A stretch of DNA of 44,599 bases from an uncultured Prevotellaceae bacterium (GTDB lineage Bacteria > Bacteroidota > Bacteroidia > Bacteroidales > Bacteroidaceae). Of this stretch, positions 26,246-33,812 are shown in pieces (positions within the stretch are counted from its first letter, which is position 1; each line of letters opens with the position of its first letter). The position numbers were made by a program, and so were the translations under genes. Location: contig CACZIT010000026.1 of assembly GCA_902781315.1 (NCBI GenBank), forward strand, positions 1-44,599, read 5' to 3'. Under the pieces are notes generated by a model. The model saw only the letters and a program-made list of their open reading frames with translations, was not told the DNA's origin and ran no database searches.

Positions 26246-27094
26246 TTACCCGTATGTTTCAATAAGGTATTTTACGAACTGTGGGTCGCCGAAATTCCGA
26301 GTGCCTGCATCGTGCTGGTTCATTGCGGCTATCTGCGCCATCTCTTCGGCCGACAAAGTGAAGTCGAAGATGTCGAGATTCTGCACCATGCGTTCCTTAT
26401 GACTCGACTTGGGAATAGCCACGATGCCGCGCTGGGTGAGCCAACGGAGGGCTACCTGGGCTGCTGTCTTATTATATTTCGTGCCGATAGCAGTCAGCAG
26501 GTTGCTCTTCGTGATGCTGTCTGTGCCCTGTCCGCCGAGAGGATACCATGCCATCATCTTAGTGCCAAACTCATCATGTATCGGCTCGATGCCTGTCTGC
26601 TGAGAAAGCGCATTGCATTCCAACTGGTTCACCATTGGCTTCAGCTCTGTATAGTGGGCGAAGTCGAAGAAACGGCCTGCCTGGAAGTTGCTCACACCGA
26701 TAGCTCGCACCTTACCTTCACGATAGGCTTTCTCCATGGCGCGCCAAGTGCCGAAGACGTCGCCATAGGCCTGATGAATGAGCAGCAGGTCGACGTAGTC
26801 TGTCTGCAACTTGCACAGGCTCTCGTCGATGCTCTTGGCGGCTTTTTCCTCGCCATTGTTCGAAATCCAGACCTTCGTCACGAGAAACAGATCCTCGCGC
26901 TTCACCCCACTCTTGCGCCACGCATTGCCCACGCCTTCCTCGTTCTGGTAGGCCTGTGCCGTGTCTATCAGTCGAAAGCCCACGCTCAAAGCATCTGTCA
27001 CGCAACGTTCACACTCGTCAGGGCTAACCAAAAACACGCCGTAGCCCAAGGTCGGCATCTCAACACCGTTGTGTAGTTTAATGTACTCCATCAC
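26246..27094 (-). CDS. Aldo/keto reductase (AKR, 2,5-diketo-gluconate reductase-like)
   Basis: 282 residues. NADPH-dependent carbonyl reductase fold. It begins MEYIKLHNGVEMPTLGYGV. The catalytic tetrad is Asp in FRLIDTAQAYQNEEGVG, Tyr in the same block, Lys in FLVTKVW and His in DLLLIHQAYGD. The cofactor motif IPKSSHKERMVQN is present near 240. It lies 24 nt after a flavodoxin gene. A second copy of this family survives as a deletion scar at 29287-29390. The start may be one Met later (27091). Confidence 0.95.
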   Translation of the reverse strand: MMEYIKLHNGVEMPTLGYGVFLVSPDECERCVTDALSVGFRLIDTAQAYQNEEGVGNAWRKSGVKREDLFLVTKVWISNNGEEKAAKSIDESLCKLQTDYVDLLLIHQAYGDVFGTWRAMEKAYREGKVRAIGVSNFQAGRFFDFAHYTELKPMVNQLECNALSQQTGIEPIHDEFGTKMMAWYPLGGQGTDSITKSNLLTAIGTKYNKTAAQVALRWLTQRGIVAIPKSSHKERMVQNLDIFDFTLSAEEMAQIAAMNQHDAGTRNFGDPQFVKYLIETYG

Positions 27095-27118
27095 ACTTCT
27101 AATTTACTATTTTGACAA

Positions 27119-27730
27119 TTATTTTTCACTCTTCACTTCCCTAAGCCATTTCTCAACCTTTGCTTTCTCCGTGCGCACTTCGTGGCCGTAGATGCTGAAG
27201 CCCTTCTGCACGTTGGCACCAGGGAATGCATCCTTCACATCCTCCACACAGCTGGCCAATCCGGAGCCCTCGTGAGTGGTGAAGGGAATGATGGTCTTGC
27301 CCTTCAGATCATTAGCATGCTTCTTGAAGAAGGTGAACATCACCTGCGGATAGGTGCCCCACCAGACAGGGCCGCCGATGAACACGGTGTCGTACTTGCT
27401 CAGGTCGACATCGCCCTCATATTCAGGCAGTTCGCCGTTCTTTGTTTCTTCTTGTGCCAGCTTGATGAGCGGGTTGTAAGCCATTCCATCGTACTTGTGC
27501 GTGACGAGTTCAAACTGCTCTGCCCCCGTCAACTCCGTGATGTAGTCGGCAACAATCTTCGTGTTGCCCACCTCGATGTTTCCTACTGCGTAGTTGTCTC
27601 CTGCATGCGAGAAGAACACTACAATTGCCTTTCCTTCCTTGTTCATAACTTTCTCCTGCTTAGCGCCACCGCTGCATGCTGTCGAGACGAGCAATGCCAG
27701 AGCGGCTGTGATGATACTTTTGATATTCAT
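27119..27730 (-). CDS. Flavodoxin-domain lipoprotein (paralogue 1)
   Basis: 203 residues with lipobox ALLVSTAC near residue 19, so the flavodoxin fold is predicted outside the cytoplasm. The FMN phosphate loop is FFSHAGDNYAVG (in place of SxTGNT) and the FMN-binding aromatic loops are GGPVWWGTYPQVM and FTTHEGSGLAS. This matches the group of Bacteroidetes flavodoxins that accompany AKR and SDR genes. It is first in the run flavodoxin-AKR-hydrolase, and a TATCTTTG -7 box lies at 27757-27764. A redox partner role for the reductases is plausible but not shown. Confidence 0.9.
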   Translation of the reverse strand: MNIKSIITAALALLVSTACSGGAKQEKVMNKEGKAIVVFFSHAGDNYAVGNIEVGNTKIVADYITELTGAEQFELVTHKYDGMAYNPLIKLAQEETKNGELPEYEGDVDLSKYDTVFIGGPVWWGTYPQVMFTFFKKHANDLKGKTIIPFTTHEGSGLASCVEDVKDAFPGANVQKGFSIYGHEVRTEKAKVEKWLREVKSEK

Positions 27731-27840
27731 TTTGTTATTCTTTAATTATCTGGTTGCAAAGATACGACAATTTTTCTGTTTGTTTGTTTCACATTTTACG
27801 CCAAATTTTTCATATTTTGCGTAAAACGCTGAAATTCATA

Positions 27841-28226
27841 TGGGGAACGATATACCTGTTCTTTTCCCGCTTCGCTCTGAAAGCGTCCCTGCGGGCCGAG
27901 CGGACACAAGGACCTCGGAGAGGTCGCATATGCATCGCTCGAGCTTGCTCGCTTTCGTAGCATAGCGGAGAAAGAGCCCAGGTCTCGACCTGCGGAATGT
28001 GTAACTATGCAGGGGGCGACTTCGAAGATGTCGCACAATAGTACGGTTATTCCTTTTGTGCGTCCCCTTTGGGGTCGTAGTTATGCGGATATCTTGCCCC
28101 GCAGGTCAAGACCTGCGGTTATGGACATGAGACCCCGCCGGGGTCTTTTCCCCATCTGTCCTTGTGTCCGCTCGGCCTAAGGAACGCTTTCAGAACGAAG
28201 CGGGGAAAAACAGGTATATAGTTCCC
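27841..28226. mobile_element. MITE-like element with about 70-bp terminal inverted repeats
   Basis: The left arm 27842-27913 (GGGAACGATATACCTGTTCT ... CGAGCGGACACAAGGAC) and the reverse complement of the right arm 28158-28226 (GGGAACTATATACCTGTTTT ... CGAGCGGACACAAGGAC) are almost identical. TTCATA lies directly outside both ends (27835-27840 and 28227-28232), a candidate 6-bp target duplication. The 240-bp centre has no gene but carries further palindromes, for example CCGCAGGTC-AA-GACCTGCGG (28099-28118) and GACCCC-GCC-GGGGTC (28131-28145). It could also be a non-mobile repeat or fold as a large RNA hairpin. Confidence 0.65.
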
Positions 28227-28287
28227 TTCATAATTTGTCAAAAAACTGCAAGACAACAGCGAACCGACAAGTCTCCTCGTGTCATTT

Positions 28288-28659
28288 TCAATAGGTTGAA
28301 GCACGTGCAGACGTAAACCGCCACTTGCCGTCATCTTCTTTGACAAGGCCGAAATGTAATTGCAAGCGCCAAGTGTGACGACCTCCGCCAAAGACGGCGG
28401 CATTCACTCGGCTGCGACCTGTAAGGGTGGCATGATTGCCATCTACCTTGATATCCATCTGTTCATGCTCGGCTGAATAGTAGTTCAACGTGCCATTGGC
28501 AATCGATTGTATATACACCCGCTTCGACTGGTGCATGCCCGTCATGTGGGTCAGCACGAAGTCGTCGGCATGCACACGGTCCAAAGTTGCCGTGTCCTTC
28601 CTGACCATTGCCTCATACATCTCGCGATACAAGGCTTCTATCTGCTCTTTGTCTGTCAT
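28288..28659 (-). CDS. NTF2-like (SnoaL/DUF4440) small protein
   Basis: 123 residues from MTDKEQIEALYREMYEAMVR, 4 nt after the stop of the FMN reductase gene. The frame is open to 28800, but the extra 47 codons are antisense-type reading of the reductase and only mimic a lipobox. The pattern (AMVRKDTATLDRVHADDFVL, THMTGMHQSKRVYIQSIANG, then strands ending in WRFTSARAS) fits the cone-shaped NTF2 fold of DUF4440 proteins. It may bind or isomerise a small ligand; no substrate is evident. It is the last gene before the MITE-like element. Confidence 0.82.
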   Translation of the reverse strand: MTDKEQIEALYREMYEAMVRKDTATLDRVHADDFVLTHMTGMHQSKRVYIQSIANGTLNYYSAEHEQMDIKVDGNHATLTGRSRVNAAVFGGGRHTWRLQLHFGLVKEDDGKWRFTSARASTY

Positions 28660-28663
28660 CTCT

Positions 28664-29290
28664 TTATCTGATAAAATTCGTTGCGACGCGCTGGGGTTCC
28701 TGCTCTGGCAAGCCGCTACGCTCACGCTCAGCACGGATGGCACGGATAAGAAAAGCCATGTTGCGGCCCAGCACACGCATTGTCTGTAGTCCTTCTTCAT
28801 CTTTCATCACTTCTTCGGGTGAATTGCCATGAACGGCATTCCAATAGCGGCTTGCGGCCACGGGCATCTCGCCGTGCAGGAAATATTTGTTCAACTGGTC
28901 GAGTGACGCCGTGGTGCCCATCCTGCGGGCTGAGACAACGGCAGCACCTACCTTGAAACGTTTCTCGAACGAGGCCGAGAAGAACAGTCGGTTGAGGAAC
29001 GAAACCAGCGTGCCGTTTGCCCCGGCATAATAGACGGGTGAGCCTATTACCAGCCCGTCGGCCTCTTCAAACTTCTTGGCTACCTCGTTCACCATGTCCT
29101 TATCGAACACGCAACGGCCCATCTGTTTGCACTTGTAACAACCGATGCAGCCACGGATGTCTTTATGTCCGACATGTACTATCTCCGTCTCTATGCTTGC
29201 CTTCTGCAATTCGTCGGCCACCACGCCTAAGGCCGTAAAGGTACAGCCGTGAGCGTGAGGGCTTCCGTTGATCAGTAAAACCTTACTCAT
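28664..29290 (-). CDS. NADPH-dependent FMN reductase / iron-sulfur flavoprotein-like
   Basis: 208 residues from MSKVLLINGSPHAHGCTFTA. The GSPH.....T FMN loop is followed by the cluster CIGCYKCKQMGRC near residue 48, the Cys pattern of the Isf family, and GSPVYYAGANGTLVSFLNR. The open frame extends to 29368, but the earlier part overlaps the AKR scar, and this Met overlaps the scar's TGA (ATGA), suggesting translational coupling. A cytoplasmic electron-transfer or quinone/FMN-reducing role is likely. Confidence 0.9.
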   Translation of the reverse strand: MSKVLLINGSPHAHGCTFTALGVVADELQKASIETEIVHVGHKDIRGCIGCYKCKQMGRCVFDKDMVNEVAKKFEEADGLVIGSPVYYAGANGTLVSFLNRLFFSASFEKRFKVGAAVVSARRMGTTASLDQLNKYFLHGEMPVAASRYWNAVHGNSPEEVMKDEEGLQTMRVLGRNMAFLIRAIRAERERSGLPEQEPQRVATNFIR

Positions 29291-29390
29291 AATTCTATCT
29301 CCAACCCATGAACTTCTATCAGGTGTACTTGATAATCTCCATACCAATCTGCGGCATTTCAACACCATTGTAAAGCTTGATTGTATTCAT
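29287..29390 (-). pseudogene. Aldo/keto reductase deletion scar
   Basis: Begins MNTIKLYNGVEMPQIG, the N terminus of an AKR (compare MEYIKLHNGVEMPTLG of the intact gene at 26246). It jumps at once to a C-terminal piece in another frame, YQVHLIEVHGLEIEL-stop, comparable with FVKYLIETYG at the intact gene's end. About 250 codons are missing. Its terminal TGA overlaps the next gene's ATG, so the original operon order AKR then FMN reductase can still be read. Confidence 0.75.
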
Positions 29391-29394
29391 ATTT

Positions 29395-30183
29395 TTATCT
29401 TTTGATATACTTGTTACCGTTTCTGATGTAAATTCTCTGCTGCCCGTTAGAGCGCGTACCGTTGAGTGTGTATGACGCATTCGCCGTATTCGTCTTTGCG
29501 CGGACATTGCTAATTGAGGTCGATTGCTTGTCAACACCCAACTTTTTCAGCCAGTTCTCAACCGTAGTCTTTGACGAGGCATTGCGGATGCTGCTGCCAC
29601 TGATGCCGAGTGATTCCAGAACAGTGGCATTGGGATAATACTCCTTGATGAGCGTTGCATAGCTGCCTACGCCACTGCCTCCATGTGTGCCGAAGGGGAT
29701 GATGGTTTTGCCGTCCAGTTCGGGATGCGCCTCAAAGAACGTACGGAAGAGCATGGGGGGACGTGCCCACCATATCGGGCCTCCTATGAAGATGGTCTCA
29801 TAGTCAGCGAGGTTGGTGATGTCATCCTTGTATGCAGGTCGGCGGTTCTCATTGATTTCCTCTGTGACGTAGGCCGTACATTCATCATAGTCAGCTGGGT
29901 AAGCCACTACAGGTAAGATTTCGAACACATCCACATCGGCCAGCTCTTTAATGTAGTCAACCATGATGGCCGTATTGCCACGCTCCACATAGCCCACCTG
30001 CCAGTTCTCGTCAGCCCGCGAGAAATAGATGACAAGCATCTTCCCCTTGGCAGAGCCCTCGCCCTCACCACCTGTCTGTTCGGTGGCACCAGTCATTCCG
30101 TCCACTTCCGGATCGTTGCTGCCACAAGCCATTGCAACGATAAAGGCACAGAAAGTAAGTGCTAAAATCAATATCTGCTTCAT
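29395..30183 (-). CDS. Flavodoxin-domain lipoprotein with a Prevotella-type C-terminal tail (paralogue 2)
   Basis: 262 residues. The lipobox is CAFIVAMAC, then a Gly/Glu-rich linker and a flavodoxin domain (MLVIYFSRADENWQVGYVE, FIGGPIWWARPPMLF, PFGTHGGSGVGSY). After the domain (about residue 215) comes a linker and a tail SYTLNGTRSNGQQRIYIRNG ending NKYIKR. It resembles the C-terminal tail of the PL11 lyase (VYDLSGRKV ... GIYIQNGKKFVVR). Such tails usually sit on secreted proteins, so its presence on a lipidated flavodoxin is unusual. It follows the second SDR gene by 15 nt. Confidence 0.88.
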   Translation of the reverse strand: MKQILILALTFCAFIVAMACGSNDPEVDGMTGATEQTGGEGEGSAKGKMLVIYFSRADENWQVGYVERGNTAIMVDYIKELADVDVFEILPVVAYPADYDECTAYVTEEINENRRPAYKDDITNLADYETIFIGGPIWWARPPMLFRTFFEAHPELDGKTIIPFGTHGGSGVGSYATLIKEYYPNATVLESLGISGSSIRNASSKTTVENWLKKLGVDKQSTSISNVRAKTNTANASYTLNGTRSNGQQRIYIRNGNKYIKR

Positions 30184-30198
30184 ACCTTATATTATTAA

Positions 30199-31032
30199 TT
30201 AATGTGTAGCTTTCAAATACTGTAAGTCGCCATACCAATAGCTGGCAGTGCAACCACCGTCGATGAGGAAGTCGGCACCGCTGATGAAACGGCCACGGCT
30301 CGACATCAGGAACTCAGCCAAGTCGCCCACTTCGTCGGGAGTTCCGGCGCGACGGGCTGGCATACCTTCAATCATCTTCAGATAACCTTCCTTGCGCGGA
30401 CCATGCAGTTCGTCGTTGGCCAAAGGCGTGATGATGATGCCCGGCGAAATCGAATTGATGGTGGCTCCACGACGGCCCCAACGAGTAGCCTCATACATCA
30501 CTCTCAACACGTTGCATCGCTTAGAGTACTGGTAGGCTTTCAGCGTGTCGTTGATAGCCTTCAAGAACGGCAACTCCAGCAGTTCATCTACAGGAGTCGT
30601 AGCCAGGGCCTCGTTCTGCTCCTGGGGTAATGCAGGCAGACGATGGCCGCTCTGCGAGGAGATAATCACACCTGAACCTCCCTCGGCTATCACCTTTCCG
30701 AACTCCTCTAACAATACACTTGTACCATAGAGGTCAACGCGCAGAATCTCTTCCACAGGAGCCTGTGAGGGTGACACGCCTGCGGCATTCACCACATGGG
30801 TCACCTCGCCCTTGCCCGTGGCATACTCCACCAACTTCAGAATGTCTTCCTTCGAACCAAGGTCACACTTGATGGTCGAGCACTCGAAGCCTGCGTCTTC
30901 AAGAGTCTTTGCGGCTTGTTCGGCATGTTCCAGACTATAGTCTGCCAACACGATGTGCTTGCCTGCCGACACACGGCGGATGATCGCCTGTCCGATGCTG
31001 CCGGCACCAACCAATACTACTACCTGCTTCAT
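30199..31032 (-). CDS. SDR-family NAD(P)-dependent oxidoreductase (paralogue 2)
   Basis: 277 residues, a paralogue of the gene at 23385-24233. The cofactor loop is LVGAGSIGQAIIRRVSAGK; an Asp follows strand 2 (LADYS), NAAGVSPS is present, the Ser is in IISSQSGHRLP, and YxxxK is YQYSK in KAYQYSKRC. The end is GADFLIDGG. It lies 27 nt after the flavodoxin gene at 31060 and 15 nt before the next flavodoxin gene, so it is part of the operon driven from 31645. The substrate is unknown. Confidence 0.92.
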   Translation of the reverse strand: MKQVVVLVGAGSIGQAIIRRVSAGKHIVLADYSLEHAEQAAKTLEDAGFECSTIKCDLGSKEDILKLVEYATGKGEVTHVVNAAGVSPSQAPVEEILRVDLYGTSVLLEEFGKVIAEGGSGVIISSQSGHRLPALPQEQNEALATTPVDELLELPFLKAINDTLKAYQYSKRCNVLRVMYEATRWGRRGATINSISPGIIITPLANDELHGPRKEGYLKMIEGMPARRAGTPDEVGDLAEFLMSSRGRFISGADFLIDGGCTASYWYGDLQYLKATH

Positions 31033-31059
31033 TTGACAACTTGAGAATTTACGATTAAA

Positions 31060-31614
31060 CTATCTACTCCCCTCGCCCTTGGGAGAGGGGCTGGGGGTGA
31101 GGCTCCTATCTGCAATCTCACGAGCCTCGTTGTCTGCATTGGCAGCCTCTGCTCCATGTATGGGTGTACCTTCCTCTACGTTTGCACCCGGGCAGAGTTT
31201 CTTGATGAAACGCACACTGCTGCCCATACCTGAGCCCTCGTTGGTGCAGAAGGGAATGATGCGTTTGCCCGTGAAGTCGTATGACTCCAGGAACGTGTAG
31301 CACACCATCGGCATCGTGCCCCACCAGTTAGGATAGCCGAGGATAATGGTGTCATACTCATCGATGCTCTCCAATGGATTCTTCACCACAGGGCGAGCCT
31401 GGTCGTGCAGCTCTTGCTTGGCCTCCTCGATGCAGGTCATGTAGGATTTGGAATACTCGTAGGTAGTATCAATCTGGAACACATCAGCATCGGGCAGCAA
31501 AGCCTTAATCTTCTGGGCCACCACTTCCGTATTACCCAGCTTCAGGTTCTTGATACTTCCGTTCACATAGTTCTCTCCGCGACGAGAGTAGTACGCAATC
31601 AATGTCTTTCCCAT
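31060..31614 (-). CDS. Flavodoxin (cytoplasmic, paralogue 3) with a repeat-derived C terminus
   Basis: 184 residues without a signal peptide. The FMN loop is LIAYYSRRGENYVNGSI and the other FMN-binding loops are LGYPNWWGTMPMV and PFCTNEGSGMGSS. The last residues, SLTPSPSPKGEGSR, come from a 39-bp palindromic repeat (31066-31104) that has replaced or extended the original terminus. The promoter and operator at 31645-31695 drive this operon (flavodoxin, SDR, flavodoxin, AKR scar, FMN reductase, NTF2-like). Confidence 0.92.
   Translation of the reverse strand: MGKTLIAYYSRRGENYVNGSIKNLKLGNTEVVAQKIKALLPDADVFQIDTTYEYSKSYMTCIEEAKQELHDQARPVVKNPLESIDEYDTIILGYPNWWGTMPMVCYTFLESYDFTGKRIIPFCTNEGSGMGSSVRFIKKLCPGANVEEGTPIHGAEAANADNEAREIADRSLTPSPSPKGEGSR
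31066..31104. repeat. Palindromic repeat coding for the end of a flavodoxin
   Basis: ACTCCCCTCGCCC, then GGAGAGGGG, then GTGAGGCT. It matches 208-246 in the PL11 gene at all but about four of 39 positions and is translated in the same frame in both (SLTPSPSPKGEGS and SLTSDPSPKGEGS). Confidence 0.88.
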
Positions 31615-31644
31615 TACTTTATTGTTTATTTAATTTTGATGGTG

Positions 31645-31695
31645 CAAAGGTACAGCAATCCCCCGAAACTGCTGTTACACAATTTTCGGGGGATT
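31645..31695 (-). promoter_or_regulatory. Promoter with 12-bp inverted-repeat operator for the flavodoxin-SDR operon
   Basis: On the minus strand a TACCTTTG -7 box (31645-31652) is preceded, 4 nt upstream, by a perfect inverted repeat: AATCCCCCGAAA (31657-31668), 15-nt centre, TTTCGGGGGATT (31684-31695). The same arrangement with the same spacings recurs at 38090-38140. The repeat covers the -33 region, as expected for a site where a regulator (perhaps AraC type) controls the polymerase. Confidence 0.75.
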
Positions 31696-31852
31696 TTACC
31701 AAAATTGCGGTTAAGCGAGAACAAAAGGGAAACTTGTTTTCATTTTGTCGAGCGTGAGAAATCTCGACGGAGTCAAATTTGGAGGAAATGCGTCAGACGG
31801 CGCAACTCCCCACCACCATGTTTACCTTACATGAAGTCCTATGGAATGGAAA

Positions 31853-31890
31853 ATCGGCAAGCAAGGAACCCTTTATCCTTGCTTGCCGAT
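31853..31890. other. Perfect 15-bp hairpin
   Basis: ATCGGCAAGCAAGGA, 8-nt loop, TCCTTGCTTGCCGAT. On the minus strand it is followed by TTTTCC, so it may terminate the HU-like remnant. A related piece (ATCGGCAAAAGCCGCTTGC) lies at 31973-31991, inside that remnant. Confidence 0.6.
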
Positions 31891-31904
31891 TAAAATTATC
31901 GATT

Positions 31905-32071
31905 GCGCCAGTTACTTGTGTTACGACATGCCTTCTCGCAAACTTCGTTGAAGGTCAGCATACCATTTGGTAATCGGCAAAAGCCGCTTGCAAGGCAAGA
32001 ACCGGCACGGCATAGAAACTGTGAGTCCCGACCTTGGTGTTCTCTTTAGCATAATACTTCACTTTTGCCAT
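31905..32071 (-). pseudogene. Broken HU-like DNA-binding protein gene
   Basis: Begins MAKVKYYAKENTKVGTHSFY with AVPV after it, typical of the Bacteroidetes HU-like family. A short repeat-like insertion (encoding LALQAAFADYQ) follows, with a stop at 31955-31957. In another frame the family sequence continues: MLTFNEVCEKACRNTS, matching the expected segment after the AVPV block, and then stops. The rest of the protein is missing. The identification is from memory of the family. Confidence 0.65.
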
Positions 32072-32122
32072 AATCGTAATACGTATTAAAATTCTTACTC
32101 CGAAATCATTGCCCGGAAGGAG

Positions 32123-32232
32123 CCTATATCAGCCATTTTAGAGTTAGTGGGTAACTATAATAGAGTTAATGGGTAACTGTATTAGAGTTAGTGGGTATCT
32201 CAAAACCACCTCTCGTAGCATCTATATCAGCC
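32123..32232. repeat. Three 22-bp tandem repeats between short direct repeats, upstream of tnpB
   Basis: Units at 32139-32160, 32161-32182 and 32183-32204 share TAGAGTTAGTGGGTAACT (one base varies in the second unit; the third is more diverged at its end). They are bracketed by CTATATCAGCC at 32123-32133 and 32222-32232. ATTTTAGAGTTA (32136-32147) recurs at 33791-33802, just beyond tnpB, so these could be element ends or binding sites. No gene lies at 32072-32392. Confidence 0.75.
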
Positions 32233-32364
32233 TTCAATGTTTCAATTGCAAAGATAGTAGGAATTCCAGTAAGTTGTATATCTTTTGTGGCGAAAAATTG
32301 TGAAATAGCGGTTCTTTTAACTATATTTCATGCTCTCATATGATATATATTTGAATTTTTTGAC

Positions 32365-32372
32365 TATATTTG
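32365..32372 (+). promoter_or_regulatory. -7 box of tnpB
   Basis: TATATTTG, a perfect TAnnTTTG match, 20 nt before the ATG at 32393. It shows that the earlier in-frame ATG at 32330 lies upstream of the transcript and is not the start. Confidence 0.55.
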
Positions 32373-32392
32373 CAGCAAAATTCTTGCATAAG

Positions 32393-33700
32393 ATGATTCA
32401 GCTTGCAAAACGTTTCCGTATTAAGTCCATCCCTGAAGTGGAAGTTCTTTGCAGAATAAGCAAAGACCTCTATAATCAATCCCTCTACGAATTAAAGAAA
32501 AAAGGGGAAGAAGAGGGCCTATGGATGAGGCATTTCGATTTGCGAGAGCACATGAAGAAAATCACCAATCTTGAGGGGAATGTAAATTACAGGTTGCTGC
32601 GTGATGCTATTGCTGACTGTGTAATCAAACAGGTATGTAATGAAAAAGATTCGTTCTTTGCTGCTATTAAGAAGTGGAAGATACATCCTGAGGAATTTAA
32701 AGCAAAGCCAGAGTTCCCTCATTTTTTAGGAAGGAACAGCATGAACCTGCTTCAGATTCGTTACAATCACGATTGCAAAATTGACATACATGGAAATATC
32801 ACCTTACATGGCATTCCTAATGTAAAGATTCCAATACCACAATGGGGACAGTATAAGCAACAGATTCTCAAAGGATGCAAGCAGATACGCATTCTTCCGT
32901 TCAAGGGTTATATAACCGTTGAAGTGATTTATAAGACAGAAACACATCAGGCAGATGTAACAAAGGACAGGGTAGCTGCTATTGATTTTGGGATAGACAA
33001 CTTAGCTACGGTCGTTACACCCAAGGGTTGCTATATATTTAGCGGGAAAGTTCTAAAGAGTTATAACCAGAACTTCAACAAGAAACTTGCCTACTATTCC
33101 AGCATCAAGTCGAAGCAGGGCATTGAGAAAGGTACAAAACGAATGACGGCGATGTACGATAAGCGGAACCGCTATATAGATACTTTTATGCATACCACCA
33201 GTAGAGCCATCGTTGACATGCTGATAGAACAAAAAATCGGAAAGTTAGTAGTTGGACGGAATAAAGGGTGGAAACAAGAAGTGAAAATTGGCAAGAAGAA
33301 CAATCAAAAGTTCGTTCAGATTCCCTTTTACATGTTACAATCCCAGTTGGAGTATAAGTGTTTCATGGCTGGCATAGAATATGTGGAACAGGAAGAGGGC
33401 CACACATCAAAATGTGATGCCTTGGCAATGGAAGAAATAGGACACCATGAGCATTACGCAGGTGTGCGTAAGAAGCGTGGATTGTTCCAAAGTAGTACAG
33501 GACGATATATCAATGCCGACCAAAATGGCGCTCTGAACATTCTGAGAAAGAACATAGGAGACAAGGAGTACAAAGAAAAGACAAAAGACTGGCAGATGAA
33601 TTCACCAGTAAGGATTAAACATCCACAAATGAGAAATGAAATCTGCAATCCCAGTAATGGGCAGCAGATACAGAGGCGTTCCTCCGTATCGTCACAATGA
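32393..33700 (+). CDS. tnpB: TnpB / IS200-IS605-family OrfB RNA-guided nuclease
   Basis: 435 residues from MIQLAKRFRI. The RuvC motifs are intact: Asp in AAIDFGIDNLATVV near 200, Glu in GIEYVEQEEGHTSKCD near 335, Asp in INADQNGALNIL near 378. The usual zinc ribbon (two CxxC pairs) between the last two motifs is missing; only one Cys remains (TSKCDALAMEEIGHHEHYAG), a form seen in a Bacteroidetes TnpB branch. No tnpA transposase is present, so it stands alone. TnpB proteins are nucleases guided by an RNA from the element's 3' end. A CRISPR array begins 112 bp downstream. The start was chosen by the -7 box. The gene is clearly more AT-rich than the neighbouring core genes. Confidence 0.93.
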   Translation: MIQLAKRFRIKSIPEVEVLCRISKDLYNQSLYELKKKGEEEGLWMRHFDLREHMKKITNLEGNVNYRLLRDAIADCVIKQVCNEKDSFFAAIKKWKIHPEEFKAKPEFPHFLGRNSMNLLQIRYNHDCKIDIHGNITLHGIPNVKIPIPQWGQYKQQILKGCKQIRILPFKGYITVEVIYKTETHQADVTKDRVAAIDFGIDNLATVVTPKGCYIFSGKVLKSYNQNFNKKLAYYSSIKSKQGIEKGTKRMTAMYDKRNRYIDTFMHTTSRAIVDMLIEQKIGKLVVGRNKGWKQEVKIGKKNNQKFVQIPFYMLQSQLEYKCFMAGIEYVEQEEGHTSKCDALAMEEIGHHEHYAGVRKKRGLFQSSTGRYINADQNGALNILRKNIGDKEYKEKTKDWQMNSPVRIKHPQMRNEICNPSNGQQIQRRSSVSSQ

Positions 33701-33812
33701 CTTTGCGGAATCTGTTCAATGGATTGCTAATCCATATCGCCTTTGCGGTAGTGTCCTTCGCAAGAAGGCATGACGCATAAAAAGCACTCTATTTTAGAGT
33801 TATGTGATATAC
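33660..33812 (+). ncRNA. Candidate omegaRNA region at the tnpB 3' end
   Basis: TnpB guide scaffolds overlap the 3' end of the gene. Here three hairpins occur in succession: ATAC-a-GAGG / CCTC-c-GTAT (33668-33689), ATGGATT-GCT-AATCCAT (33719-33735) and CCTT / AAGG (33754-33767). The copy of ATTTTAGAGTTA at 33791-33802 may mark the right end. If so, the guide would be read from the first CRISPR repeat. Inferred from position; the boundaries are not determined. Confidence 0.35.

Noticed and set aside
28660-28800. Apparent lipoprotein signal in front of the NTF2-like protein
   Set aside because: It overlaps the end of the FMN reductase gene in another frame; the Met at 28659 is the natural start.
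31405-31893. 162-codon plus-strand frame opposite the flavodoxin start
   Set aside because: Antisense to a clear flavodoxin and runs over its promoter and operator.
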